57,136 bases of DNA from Enterovibrio sp051650965 (GTDB lineage Bacteria; Pseudomonadota; Gammaproteobacteria; Enterobacterales; Vibrionaceae), in assembly GCA_051650965.1 (NCBI GenBank), contig JBOFRL010000091.1:1-57136 (forward strand), given 5' to 3'. The notes beneath the pieces are model-generated. The model was not told where the DNA came from and ran no database searches. It worked only from the letters and a program-made list of their open reading frames with translations. How positions within the stretch are numbered: the first letter of the stretch is position 1; the number at the start of each line of letters is the position of its first letter. Below, in pieces: positions 41,408-49,611 of this stretch. The translations under genes and the position numbers were made by a program.

Positions 41408-43048
41408 ATGGTTGCAACGCGTGCAGGCCAAGTGGCATTAATGCAAGATCTTGAGAACATTCCTCGTTTAGTGGCAAATTATTTCCAGCTGCAACCCGAG
41501 CCGACCAATCCCGCGCACCGCGTGGAATTTGGCACTTCAGGCCATCGCGGCAGTGCGAATAACTGCACTTTTAATCAGGCACACATTTTAGCCATCACGC
41601 AAGCGATTGTTGAGCTGCGTAAAAAAAATGGCGTCACCGGCCCGCTGTTTGTCGGCAAAGACACGCACGCGCTGTCGGAGCCTGCTTTTTGCTCGGTGAT
41701 TGAAGTGCTGATAGCCAATGGCGTGCAGGTGAAAGTTCAAAAAGATCAAGGTTATACACCAACGCCGGCTGTCTCATTTGCCATTTTGACCCACAACGCT
41801 TGTCATGACGCTAAAGCGGACGGCATCGTGATCACGCCGTCGCACAACCCGCCGTGTGATGGCGGGATCAAATACAATCCTGCGCATGGCGGTCCGGCTG
41901 AAGATCTCATCACTAAAGCGATTGAGTCGCGCGCGAATGAGCTGTTAGCGGCGCAATTAGCCGGCGTGAAACGCGTTGATTTTACAGCAGCTTTGCAAAG
42001 CGACGCGCTGCAAGAAGAAGATTTTGTGCAGCCTTACGTGCAGCAGCTTGAGCAAGTTATTGATATTAAAGCTATTCAAAATGCGAAGCTCAAAATTGCG
42101 GTGGATCCGCTGGGCGGCGCAGGTATCGCTTATTGGCAAGCGATCGCAAAGTTCTATCAGCTTGATATTACGCTGGTAAATGAAAAAATTGACCCTGCAT
42201 TTGCCTTTATGACGCTGGATAAAGATGGCCTTATTCGCATGGACTGCTCGTCGCCGTACGCGATGGCAGGGCTACTTGCGCATAAAGACCGTTATGATTT
42301 GGCGCTGGGCAACGATCCCGATTTTGACCGCCACGGCATTGTCACGCCAGAAGGTTTAATGAATCCAAACCACTACTTAGCGGTGTGCGTGGATTATCTG
42401 TATCGCCATCGTCCGCTGTGGAAAAAAGAGCTCGGGATCGGCAAAACGCTGGTTTCTAGCGCTTTGCTTGACAAAGTGGCGGCGAAACTTGAGCGCACGT
42501 TGTGCGAAGTGCCGGTCGGCTTTAAATGGTTTGTGGACGGCCTGTTCCAAGGGACGCTCGGCTTTGGCGGCGAAGAGAGTGCGGGAGCGTCGTTTTTGCG
42601 CTTTGATGGCACGCCGTGGTCAACGGATAAAGATGGCATTTTGCTTTGCTTGCTTGCCGCTGAGATCACAGCCGTGACGGGGAAAAATCCGCAGCAATAT
42701 TATCAAGCGCTTGAGCAAGAGTTTGGCCAAAGTTTTTACTCGCGTCTGCAAGCGCCGGCAAACAGCGCGCAAAAAGCGCTGCTGGGCAAACTTTCGCCAT
42801 CGATGGTTAGCGCGGCAACCTTAGCCGGTGACGCGATTGTCGTCAAATTAACGCACGCGCCCGGCAACAATAAAGCCATCGGCGGGCTTAAAGTGGTCAG
42901 CGAATTTGGCTGGTTTGCCGCTCGCCCGTCTGGCACGGAAAACGTGTACAAAATTTATTGCGAAAGCTTTAAAAGTGAAGCGCATTTACGTCAGATAGAG
43001 CAAGAAGCTCAACAAATTGTTAACAGTTTGTTTGCTAATGCAAATTAA
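41408..43048 (+). CDS. pgm: Alpha-D-glucose phosphomutase
   Basis: It interconverts glucose 1- and 6-phosphates. The 546-residue protein equals E. coli Pgm in length. VEFGTSGHRGS and the phosphoserine loop VITPSHNPP (Ser near 146), the metal loop GNDPDFDRHG, the sugar-binding GGEESAG and RPSGTENVYK are all present. It lies 133 bp after seqA with AAGAGGA before the ATG. Confidence 0.98.
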   Translation: MVATRAGQVALMQDLENIPRLVANYFQLQPEPTNPAHRVEFGTSGHRGSANNCTFNQAHILAITQAIVELRKKNGVTGPLFVGKDTHALSEPAFCSVIEVLIANGVQVKVQKDQGYTPTPAVSFAILTHNACHDAKADGIVITPSHNPPCDGGIKYNPAHGGPAEDLITKAIESRANELLAAQLAGVKRVDFTAALQSDALQEEDFVQPYVQQLEQVIDIKAIQNAKLKIAVDPLGGAGIAYWQAIAKFYQLDITLVNEKIDPAFAFMTLDKDGLIRMDCSSPYAMAGLLAHKDRYDLALGNDPDFDRHGIVTPEGLMNPNHYLAVCVDYLYRHRPLWKKELGIGKTLVSSALLDKVAAKLERTLCEVPVGFKWFVDGLFQGTLGFGGEESAGASFLRFDGTPWSTDKDGILLCLLAAEITAVTGKNPQQYYQALEQEFGQSFYSRLQAPANSAQKALLGKLSPSMVSAATLAGDAIVVKLTHAPGNNKAIGGLKVVSEFGWFAARPSGTENVYKIYCESFKSEAHLRQIEQEAQQIVNSLFANAN

Positions 43049-43080
43049 GTGACCAGCGGTTTGAATGAGAAAGGTGTGTA

Positions 43081-43836
43081 ATGGATAATTTGCAGCTAGA
43101 GGCGACGCTCAACGCTTTTTTAATGGCGCAGTCTATCAAAGATTACTGCCCGAACGGTTTGCAGGTGCAAGGCCGTCAGCAGGTGCAAAAAGTGGTGACG
43201 GGTGTGTCGGCGTGCCAAGCGCTGCTTGACGCGGCGTGCGACCTGCAGGCGGATGCGATTTTGGTGCACCACGGCTATTTTTGGAACGGCGAGTCGCCGG
43301 TGCTGCGTGGTATGAAATACAAAAGGATCAAAACGTTACTTGATAACGAGATAAATTTGTACGCTTACCATTTGCCGCTCGACATGCATGCCACTGTCGG
43401 CAATAACGTGCAACTGGCTAATTTGCTTGATATTCGGTTGCAAGGCGGCATGCAAGGTGAAGTGGGTTCGTCCATCGCGTTGTGGGGCGAGCTTGCAACC
43501 CCTTGTAGCGCGCGCGATTTTGCCGCCAAAATTGAGCAGTGCCTTGGGCGAAAGCCGCTGACGATTGAAGCGGGCACGCATCTTATCAAACGAATTGGCT
43601 GGTGCTCAGGTGCGGCGCAAGATCAAATTGAGCTTGCCGCGCAGTTGCAGCTGGACGCGTATTTGTCTGGCGAAATTTCTGAGCGCACCACCTTTTTGGC
43701 GCAAGAGCAAAATGTGCACTATTTTGCCGCCGGCCACCACGCTACAGAGCGCGCGGGGGTCAAGGCGCTGGGCGAATGGCTGCAAACTCAGCATGGGCTA
43801 GATGTGACATTTGTCGATATCGATAATCCGGTCTAA
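43081..43836 (+). CDS. ybgI: NIF3-family dinuclear metal protein YbgI
   Basis: The 251-residue protein has metal ligands in ILVHHGYFW, HLPLDMH and the late AGHHATERAG, typical of NIF3/YbgI (annotated as GTP cyclohydrolase 1 type 2 homologues). The family's true function is uncertain. It follows pgm by 32 bp and ends at a shared terminator before convergent gltA. Confidence 0.92.
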   Translation: MDNLQLEATLNAFLMAQSIKDYCPNGLQVQGRQQVQKVVTGVSACQALLDAACDLQADAILVHHGYFWNGESPVLRGMKYKRIKTLLDNEINLYAYHLPLDMHATVGNNVQLANLLDIRLQGGMQGEVGSSIALWGELATPCSARDFAAKIEQCLGRKPLTIEAGTHLIKRIGWCSGAAQDQIELAAQLQLDAYLSGEISERTTFLAQEQNVHYFAAGHHATERAGVKALGEWLQTQHGLDVTFVDIDNPV

Positions 43837-43851
43837 AGCTGTGCGCGACAC

Positions 43852-43885
43852 AAAAAAAAGCTGCCGCAGATGCGGCAGTTTTTTT
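43852..43885. terminator. Bidirectional terminator between ybgI and gltA
   Basis: CTGCCGCA-ga-TGCGGCAG is flanked by eight A on the left and seven T on the right. Confidence 0.92.
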
Positions 43886-43898
43886 ATACGGTGAATTT

Positions 43899-45188
43899 TT
43901 ATTTTCGCTGTTCGCGTGCGACAAATTCTCTTTCGGTGTAACCGGTATAAAGCTGGCGCGGCCGCCCGATGCGGTGCTGCGGATCGCCAAGCATCTCTTG
44001 CCAATGCGCAATCCAGCCCACCGTGCGCGACACGGCAAAAATAACCGTAAACATCGAGACGGGAATGCCGATGGCTTTTAGGATGATCCCAGAGTAAAAG
44101 TCGATGTTGGGATAGAGTTTTTTCTTGGTAAAGTACGGATCTGAAAGCGCAATTCGCTCAAGCTCCATCGCTACATCCAAAAGTGGATCTTGAATATTAA
44201 GCTCTTTTAACACGTCATGGCACGCTTGGCGCATCACCGTCGCGCGCGGATCGTAGTTTTTGTAGACGCGGTGGCCAAATCCCATCAGGCGGAATGAGTC
44301 ATAAGGATCTTTGGCGCGCTCAATGTAGCTTGGAATACGGTCGACGGTGCCGATTTCTTCAAGCATGCGCAGTGACGCTTCGTTAGCGCCGCCATGTGCC
44401 GGTCCCCATAGTGAAGCAATCCCCGCGGCGATGCAAGCAAAGGGGTTGGCGCCCGATGAGCCCGCTAAACGTACTGTAGAGGTTGACGCGTTTTGCTCGT
44501 GATCGGCGTGTAAGATGAAGATCTTATCAAGCGCATCAGCCACCACCGGATTTACCTCGAATTTTTCACAAGGCGTAGAAAACATCATGTGTAAAAAGTT
44601 TTCAGCGTAGCTTAAGTCGTTGCGCGGATAGGCAAAAGGCTGGCCGATGGAATATTTATAACACATGGCAGCAAGCGTTGGCATTTTAGAAAGCAAGCGG
44701 AACGCGGCTATTTCGCGGTGCGATTCGTTATTAATGTCTAACGAGTCGTGATAAAACGCGGCCAGCGCGCCAACTACGCCAACCATCACCGCCATCGGGT
44801 GCGAGTCGCGGCGAAAGCCATGAAAGAAGCTGGCAATTTGCTCGTGGACCATGGTATGGCGCGACACGATGTGTACAAATTTTTGATATTGCTCTTGGGT
44901 CGGCGTCTCACCGTAAAGCAGGATGTAGCACACTTCGAGGTAGTCGGCATTATTGGCAAGTTTGTCAATAGGATAGCCGCGGTAGAGTAAGATCCCCTTA
45001 TCACCATCAATATAAGTGATCTTGGACTCACAGGACGCCGTGGCCATAAAGCCTGGGTCGTAAGTGAAATAGCCTAGAGTGCTCAGCCCTTTGATTTCGA
45101 GCACCGCGGGGCCGATGGTTCCTGTTTTTATGGGGAGCTCAAGAGAGGGTTGTCCGTCAATTTGTAGAGTTGCTTTTTGTTCTGCCAT
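43899..45188 (-). CDS. gltA: Citrate synthase, type II
   Basis: It condenses acetyl-CoA and oxaloacetate at the entry to the TCA cycle. The 429-residue protein is close to E. coli GltA. It has TASCESKITYIDGDKGILLYRGYPID, the catalytic HADHEQNAS and GPAHGGAN histidines, and FGHRVYKNYDPRA with the catalytic Asp region. The CYKYSIGQPF segment contains the NADH-linked Cys of hexameric type II enzymes. The start at MAEQKAT has GAGG nine bases upstream; a Met two codons earlier is possible. No sdh or suc genes are adjacent. Confidence 0.97.
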   Translation of the reverse strand: MAEQKATLQIDGQPSLELPIKTGTIGPAVLEIKGLSTLGYFTYDPGFMATASCESKITYIDGDKGILLYRGYPIDKLANNADYLEVCYILLYGETPTQEQYQKFVHIVSRHTMVHEQIASFFHGFRRDSHPMAVMVGVVGALAAFYHDSLDINNESHREIAAFRLLSKMPTLAAMCYKYSIGQPFAYPRNDLSYAENFLHMMFSTPCEKFEVNPVVADALDKIFILHADHEQNASTSTVRLAGSSGANPFACIAAGIASLWGPAHGGANEASLRMLEEIGTVDRIPSYIERAKDPYDSFRLMGFGHRVYKNYDPRATVMRQACHDVLKELNIQDPLLDVAMELERIALSDPYFTKKKLYPNIDFYSGIILKAIGIPVSMFTVIFAVSRTVGWIAHWQEMLGDPQHRIGRPRQLYTGYTEREFVAREQRK

Positions 45189-45266
45189 GGGCATTTTCCT
45201 CTATATATTGTTACCGGATAGGGATGGATTTTTTTTGTAACCTACGTTAATTAAGGTAGCTCCTAA

Positions 45267-45279
45267 ATGCAATTTGCAT
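45267..45279. repeat. 13-bp palindrome upstream of gltA
   Basis: ATGCAA-T-TTGCAT is perfectly symmetric about its central base. It lies about 80 bp upstream of the gltA start within the divergent control region. Confidence 0.35.
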
Positions 45280-45395
45280 GTCAATCAGTATGCTGAAACT
45301 AGCGCTTAACTGCTAATTTGTAAAAGGGTAATTTTAAGCAGATCAAAGAATTAAATTTTTTACGACTTTTAAAAAATGCGAGAAAAGTAAAATTT

Positions 45396-45425
45396 TTGCT
45401 AGACGTTTATACACAAATCTTATAA
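45396..45425 (+). promoter_or_regulatory. Candidate promoter of the small secreted protein
   Basis: TTGCTA (45396-45401), an 18-bp spacer, and TTATAA (45420-45425), with the ATG 32 bp further on. Confidence 0.45.
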
Positions 45426-45456
45426 ATTGCGCGCAGGTCTTTCAGGAGCTATTAAA

Positions 45457-45816
45457 ATGAAAAAAATTATTGCAGCTTTATTTGCTATTGCAATGAGCAC
45501 GTCTGCTGTAGCAGGTATCGTTGACGGTACTATGACTAAGGTTCGTGTATCTGAGCAAGGTAACAAATACCGTTTTGAGTCACGTGTTCCTAACTTAAGC
45601 TTCATCGTTCGCAAATCAGAAGTTGCGAAAGGTATGTTAAAAGTTGGTAAAGAGCGCGGCATCGCTGAGCTTGAAATCAATGGTCTTATCGTTGATCAAG
45701 ATCGCAAAGTTGGCGTGACTTTAGATCGCCGTGGTGATGGCTTAGAAATCAAGTCACCAAAACACACCATGTTTGTAACAGAAAAAGAATTAAGAAAAGG
45801 CGGCGTTATCAAGTGA
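45457..45816 (+). CDS. Small secreted protein of unknown family
   Basis: I do not recognise it. The 119-residue precursor has a textbook signal peptide (MKKIIAALFAIAMSTSAVA, cut after Ala19). The mature part is about 100 residues, basic and strand-rich (TKVRVSEQGNKYRFESRVPN, ELEINGLIVDQDRKVGVTLDRRG), with no cysteines. The codons are restricted to those favoured in highly expressed genes (CGT, GGT, GTT, AAC-type), unlike its neighbours. AGGAG lies eight bases before the ATG. It has its own promoter and terminator, so it is probably an abundant periplasmic protein. Confidence 0.75.
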   Translation: MKKIIAALFAIAMSTSAVAGIVDGTMTKVRVSEQGNKYRFESRVPNLSFIVRKSEVAKGMLKVGKERGIAELEINGLIVDQDRKVGVTLDRRGDGLEIKSPKHTMFVTEKELRKGGVIK

Positions 45817-45832
45817 TTTAACTTGACCGCTT

Positions 45833-45868
45833 AAAAAAGGCTGTAAGCAATGCTTACGGCCTTTTTTA
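45833..45868. terminator. Bidirectional terminator before the dihydroorotase gene
   Basis: AAAAAAGGCTGTAAGC-aat-GCTTACGGCCTTTTTT forms a long stem with one G-T pair and A/T tails, between convergent genes. Confidence 0.92.
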
Positions 45869-45898
45869 TTTTAAATTCATCGCATTAACGTTGCGCGC

Positions 45899-47254
45899 TT
45901 AATGCGAATGGCAAAAATCGAGACGGCGCGCTAAGCGTTGTGGCGAAACGCTGCCTTGTTCAAACGCGATTTGGCCGTTTAATACTGTCATATGAATGCG
46001 CGAGCGGAAACGGTAGCCGTTAAAGGGTGACCAGCCGCACTTGTACAAAATATTGTCAGGGGTGATGAGCTGCGAATTGTCTAGGTCGACTAGCACCAGA
46101 TCGGCAAAATAACCTTCACGCAGAAAACCGCGTTCGCTGATCTGATAGCGCAGCGCCGGCGCATGCGCCGTTTTTTGTACGATGAGCGGCAAACTAAACA
46201 CCGTATCGTGATAAAACTCAAGCGCGGCTTGCAGTGCGTGCTGCACAAGCGGCAGGCCAGAAGGGGCGCTAAAATAGCTGTTTTGTTTTTCTTGCCACGT
46301 GTGCGGCGCGTGGTCGGTCGCAATAACGTCGATCACGCCATCAAGCACCGCTTGGATCAGCGCTTGCTGATGTGATTTTTCTTTGATCGCGGGATTGCAT
46401 TTGATCTGGCTGCCAAGGCGCGCGTAGTCGTCGCGATTAAAAAACAGGTGATGAATGCACGCTTCTGCGGTGATCTGCTTTTTGGCAAGCTCGGCGAGCG
46501 TGGTCGCTTTGGTAAATAAAGCGAGCTCCTCTTCAGTGCTAAGGTGCAGCACATGCAGGCGCGTGCCGTGTTTTTGGGCAAGCTTAACCGCTGATTGCGA
46601 TGATTTTAAGCAGGCGGCGGCGCTGCGAATGCTGGCGTGCTCATGCATCGGCACCTGCTCGCCGTATTGCGCGCGAAAAAGCGCTTCTTGCTGCGCGATC
46701 GTGGGCGTATCTTCGCAGTGGGTGGCTAAAAGGTGCGGGCAGTTGGCGAAAATGGCTTCGAGCGCTTTTTCATCATCAACGAGCATGTTACCGGTGGATG
46801 AGCCCATGAAGATCTTGATCCCGCAGGCCGCATTGGGCCCAAGTTGTTTGATTTCGTCGAGATTATCGTTGGTCGCGCCCAGATAAAAGGCGTAGTTAGC
46901 AAAACTGTTTTGCGCCGCTAAGGCATATTTTTGCTCGAGCGCCGCGCGCGTCGTGGTTGGCGGAGAAACATTCGGCATCTCCATGTAGCTGGTAATGCCG
47001 CCCGCGAGCGCCGCTTTTGATTCTGTGGCGATTTCGCCTTTGTGCGTTAGCCCTGGCTCTCGAAAATGCACTTGATCATCTATCATGCCCGGCAGAAGAT
47101 AATATTTTTCTGCGTCAATGATCTGCGCGTCTTGTGGCGCGCTGATAGACGGGGCGATCTGCGCGATGCGGCCATCTTTCACCAGCAGATCAGAGCGAAA
47201 TTGTTCCCCTTCATTGACAAGGATCGGATTTTTAAAAAGTAAAGTCGTCATCAT
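45899..47254 (-). CDS. Dihydroorotase, class I type
   Basis: It is predicted to catalyse carbamoyl-aspartate cyclisation in pyrimidine synthesis. The 451-residue amidohydrolase has the metal motif DDQVHFREPG, the carbamylated-lysine region GIKIFMGSSTGNM, THCED, LHLST and the catalytic TDHAPH. Length and motifs are those of class I dihydroorotases (the allantoinase-like group), not of the 350-residue class II PyrC of E. coli. An allantoinase or hydantoinase role cannot be excluded, but no purine-degradation genes are nearby. Two adjacent ATGs (47254, 47251) lack a clear Shine-Dalgarno. Confidence 0.83.
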   Translation of the reverse strand: MMTTLLFKNPILVNEGEQFRSDLLVKDGRIAQIAPSISAPQDAQIIDAEKYYLLPGMIDDQVHFREPGLTHKGEIATESKAALAGGITSYMEMPNVSPPTTTRAALEQKYALAAQNSFANYAFYLGATNDNLDEIKQLGPNAACGIKIFMGSSTGNMLVDDEKALEAIFANCPHLLATHCEDTPTIAQQEALFRAQYGEQVPMHEHASIRSAAACLKSSQSAVKLAQKHGTRLHVLHLSTEEELALFTKATTLAELAKKQITAEACIHHLFFNRDDYARLGSQIKCNPAIKEKSHQQALIQAVLDGVIDVIATDHAPHTWQEKQNSYFSAPSGLPLVQHALQAALEFYHDTVFSLPLIVQKTAHAPALRYQISERGFLREGYFADLVLVDLDNSQLITPDNILYKCGWSPFNGYRFRSRIHMTVLNGQIAFEQGSVSPQRLARRLDFCHSH

Positions 47255-47372
47255 TATGCAATTGTAGTGAGTGGTCTCCCATTCTATCGCAAACGATTGC
47301 TATCTGCAGTCTTTGTTTGGGTTATCGGGCAGTTAGTGTATGCTGAATAAAAAATATTTTAAGGAGAAGGTT

Positions 47373-47741
47373 ATGGCTGAAGATACCATTTTTGGCAAAA
47401 TTATTCGTAAAGAGATCGCGACCGAGCTGCTTTACCAAGATGAATTGGTGACGGCTTTTCGCGATATTACGCCGCGCGCGCCAACGCACATTTTAATTGT
47501 GCCGAACAAGCTGATCGCGACGGTGAACGACGTGACGGCTGAAGATGAACAAGCGCTGGGGCGACTTTTTGTGGTGGCGAGCAAGCTTGCGGCGCAAGAG
47601 GGGATCGCGCAGGACGGCTATCGCCTGATTGTCAATTGTAACCGCCATGCGGGGCAAGAGGTATACCATTTGCATATGCATTTGCTGGGGGGCCGTCCGC
47701 TAGGCGGGATTTTGCCGACGCCGCGTGAACCTGCGGTATAA
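47373..47741 (+). CDS. hinT: HIT-family purine nucleoside phosphoramidase
   Basis: HinT hydrolyses AMP-lysine and other phosphoramidates. The 122-residue protein ends with the histidine-triad HLHMHLLGG (about residues 99-107) and begins AEDTIFGKIIRKEI as in E. coli. The start at 47373 has TAAGGAGA upstream. An in-frame ATG 11 codons earlier would place the ribosome site inside the gene. It heads hinT-ycfL-lpoB. Confidence 0.96.
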   Translation: MAEDTIFGKIIRKEIATELLYQDELVTAFRDITPRAPTHILIVPNKLIATVNDVTAEDEQALGRLFVVASKLAAQEGIAQDGYRLIVNCNRHAGQEVYHLHMHLLGGRPLGGILPTPREPAV

Positions 47742-47783
47742 GGCTGGCATTTGTCTTTACACTTTGGGCTTTTAGGATAAAAA

Positions 47784-48185
47784 ATGCATATTTTCAAAAA
47801 GATAGGGTTAAGTTGCACGCTAGCAGCTATATTAGCTTTGACAAGCTGCGCTCAGACTGAGCCTCGCATTAGCATCAATCAGACACAAAAAATCATTTTT
47901 GCTAACTCTGAATTAGAGCAAACCATTGTGGTTAATGATCTGCAGCTGAGCGAGAAAGGCGGCGCGCTTTTCCTTGGATTTGTGATCCAAAATAACAGCG
48001 CTCAACATCAAGATTTGCAATACCGTCTTGATTGGTATGATGAGCAAGGTCTTGAAATTAATGTAAAAAAGATCGGTTGGCAAGCTTTATCTTTAGACGC
48101 TAAAGAGCGAAAAAGGCTCGCTGAACAAGCCACTAGCGCTAAAGCAAAAGATTTTCGCATATCGATTCGTGCTCTTAAAAAATAA
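47784..48185 (+). CDS. ycfL: YcfL-family lipoprotein
   Basis: The 133-residue precursor has a signal peptide with lipobox LTSC (Cys22). The mature part (LQLSEKGGALFLGFVIQNNSAQHQDLQYRLDWYDEQGLEI) matches the YcfL/DUF1425 family. The function is unknown, but it is always next to lpoB. It lies 42 bp after hinT. Confidence 0.9.
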   Translation: MHIFKKIGLSCTLAAILALTSCAQTEPRISINQTQKIIFANSELEQTIVVNDLQLSEKGGALFLGFVIQNNSAQHQDLQYRLDWYDEQGLEINVKKIGWQALSLDAKERKRLAEQATSAKAKDFRISIRALKK

Positions 48186-48196
48186 AGGAAAAATAG

Positions 48197-48823
48197 ATGT
48201 TTAAGTTAGGTTGTCTGCTGTTAGGATTGACAGTATTAATCACCGGGTGTGCGCCACAAGTGGTGTCTATCGAAGTTAGAGATGAGCCGCCAAAAAAAAC
48301 AGCGCCGGTTGTCAAACCAAGTACCAGTACACCTAATGTTGTTGTGACGCCTTTACCGCCCGCGCCGCTTGAAAACGAAAATGATCTGCGCTCAAGCGCG
48401 CGCACTATGATTGAAAAAATGGTCAAAGACAGTGCAAACGCGCCATTACTGAGCAAAACCCCTGTCATCGTGCTTGAGCCGGTAAAAAACAATACCGCTG
48501 AGCAAATTGATGTTGCGGGGATCACGAAAACCATCAACACCGCGCTGGTAAAATCAGGAAAATTTAAATTCGTTGATTTAGCGCGCGTCGAAGGGGTACG
48601 TGCTCAGCTCAATTTGAGCAGTAATGATGCGTTGGTCAACCCTGAAACCGCCATTCAATTTGGCAAAATGGTTGGCGCGCAATACATGTTTTACGGGGAT
48701 GTTTCACAAGAAACGCCGCTGACAAACACCGCCGGCTCCTCTTATCTGCTTCATTTGCGTTTGATGGAGCTCAATTCTGGCTTGATTGAATGGTCAGATG
48801 AATCGGTGGTGAAGAATAAGTAG
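48197..48823 (+). CDS. lpoB: LpoB, outer-membrane activator of PBP1b
   Basis: LpoB reaches through the peptidoglycan to stimulate PBP1b synthesis of murein. The 208-residue lipoprotein has a lipobox ITGC (Cys18) and a proline/threonine-rich flexible linker (about 33-57). The globular part includes SSARTMIEKMVKDSANAPLL, VIVLEPVKNNTAEQIDVAG and GAQYMFYGDVSQ. It follows ycfL by 11 bp. In E. coli thiK and nagZ come next, but here ycfP does. Confidence 0.92.
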   Translation: MFKLGCLLLGLTVLITGCAPQVVSIEVRDEPPKKTAPVVKPSTSTPNVVVTPLPPAPLENENDLRSSARTMIEKMVKDSANAPLLSKTPVIVLEPVKNNTAEQIDVAGITKTINTALVKSGKFKFVDLARVEGVRAQLNLSSNDALVNPETAIQFGKMVGAQYMFYGDVSQETPLTNTAGSSYLLHLRLMELNSGLIEWSDESVVKNK

Positions 48824-48956
48824 CACTTGGGTTATTTTTATATAAAACAAGCTGCTAGATTTTAAGAAAAGGAATGCAAGGTGCTGTAAGTTGTGCTGCT
48901 ATTGACGCGTAACTTGAGCGATATTTTGAGTGTAAACAAGAATGTAGGTGATCCTT

Positions 48957-49511
48957 ATGATTTTATATTTACATGGTTTTGATTCTACAAGTCCAGGTAA
49001 TCATGAAAAGATTGTTCAGCTGCAATTTATTGATCCTGATGTGCGTTTCATCAACTACAGCACATTGCATCCTAAACATGACATGCAGCATCTTTTAAAA
49101 GAGGTCAGCAAGCAGCTGACGCTTTCGGATGATAAAAATCCGCTGATCTGCGGCGTGGGACTTGGCGGCTTTTGGGCTGAAAGAATTGGTTTTTTGAATA
49201 ATATCAAGCAGGTAATTTTTAACCCGAACTTATTTCCACAGGAAAATATGGTTGGGCTAATTGACCGACCTGAAGAGTATGAAGATATCGCAAGCAAGTG
49301 CGTTAATAAGTTTCGCGAAAAAAATCGCGACCGCTGCTTGGTGGTGTTGTCGCGCAATAACGAAAAACTCGACAACGCGCGCAGCTACGAATTGTTGTCG
49401 CCTTTTTACCCTGTGATTTGGGATGAAGTGCAAACGCATAAATTTAAAAGCATTACGGCGCACCTCAAAGCCATGAAAGAATTTAAGCAAGTGACCCATA
49501 CTGTGTCGTGA
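48957..49511 (+). CDS. ycfP: YcfP-family esterase-like protein
   Basis: The 184-residue protein opens MILYLHGFDSTSPGNHEK and has ICGVGLGGFWAERIGF, a GxGxGG variant of the nucleophile elbow in which Ser is replaced by Gly, as in other YcfP proteins. Enzymatic activity is therefore doubtful; the function is unknown. The start at 48957 follows the family. A GTG three codons upstream is possible. Confidence 0.93.
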   Translation: MILYLHGFDSTSPGNHEKIVQLQFIDPDVRFINYSTLHPKHDMQHLLKEVSKQLTLSDDKNPLICGVGLGGFWAERIGFLNNIKQVIFNPNLFPQENMVGLIDRPEEYEDIASKCVNKFREKNRDRCLVVLSRNNEKLDNARSYELLSPFYPVIWDEVQTHKFKSITAHLKAMKEFKQVTHTVS

Positions 49512-49611
49512 CAGCACGGTGCAAGCATTGAAAAAGTGATGCTGCACAACTGCTTACCTAAGGGCTGCGCAGCAAAAAAGTTTTATGGACAGATGAAATA
49601 GGACGTTTAAA

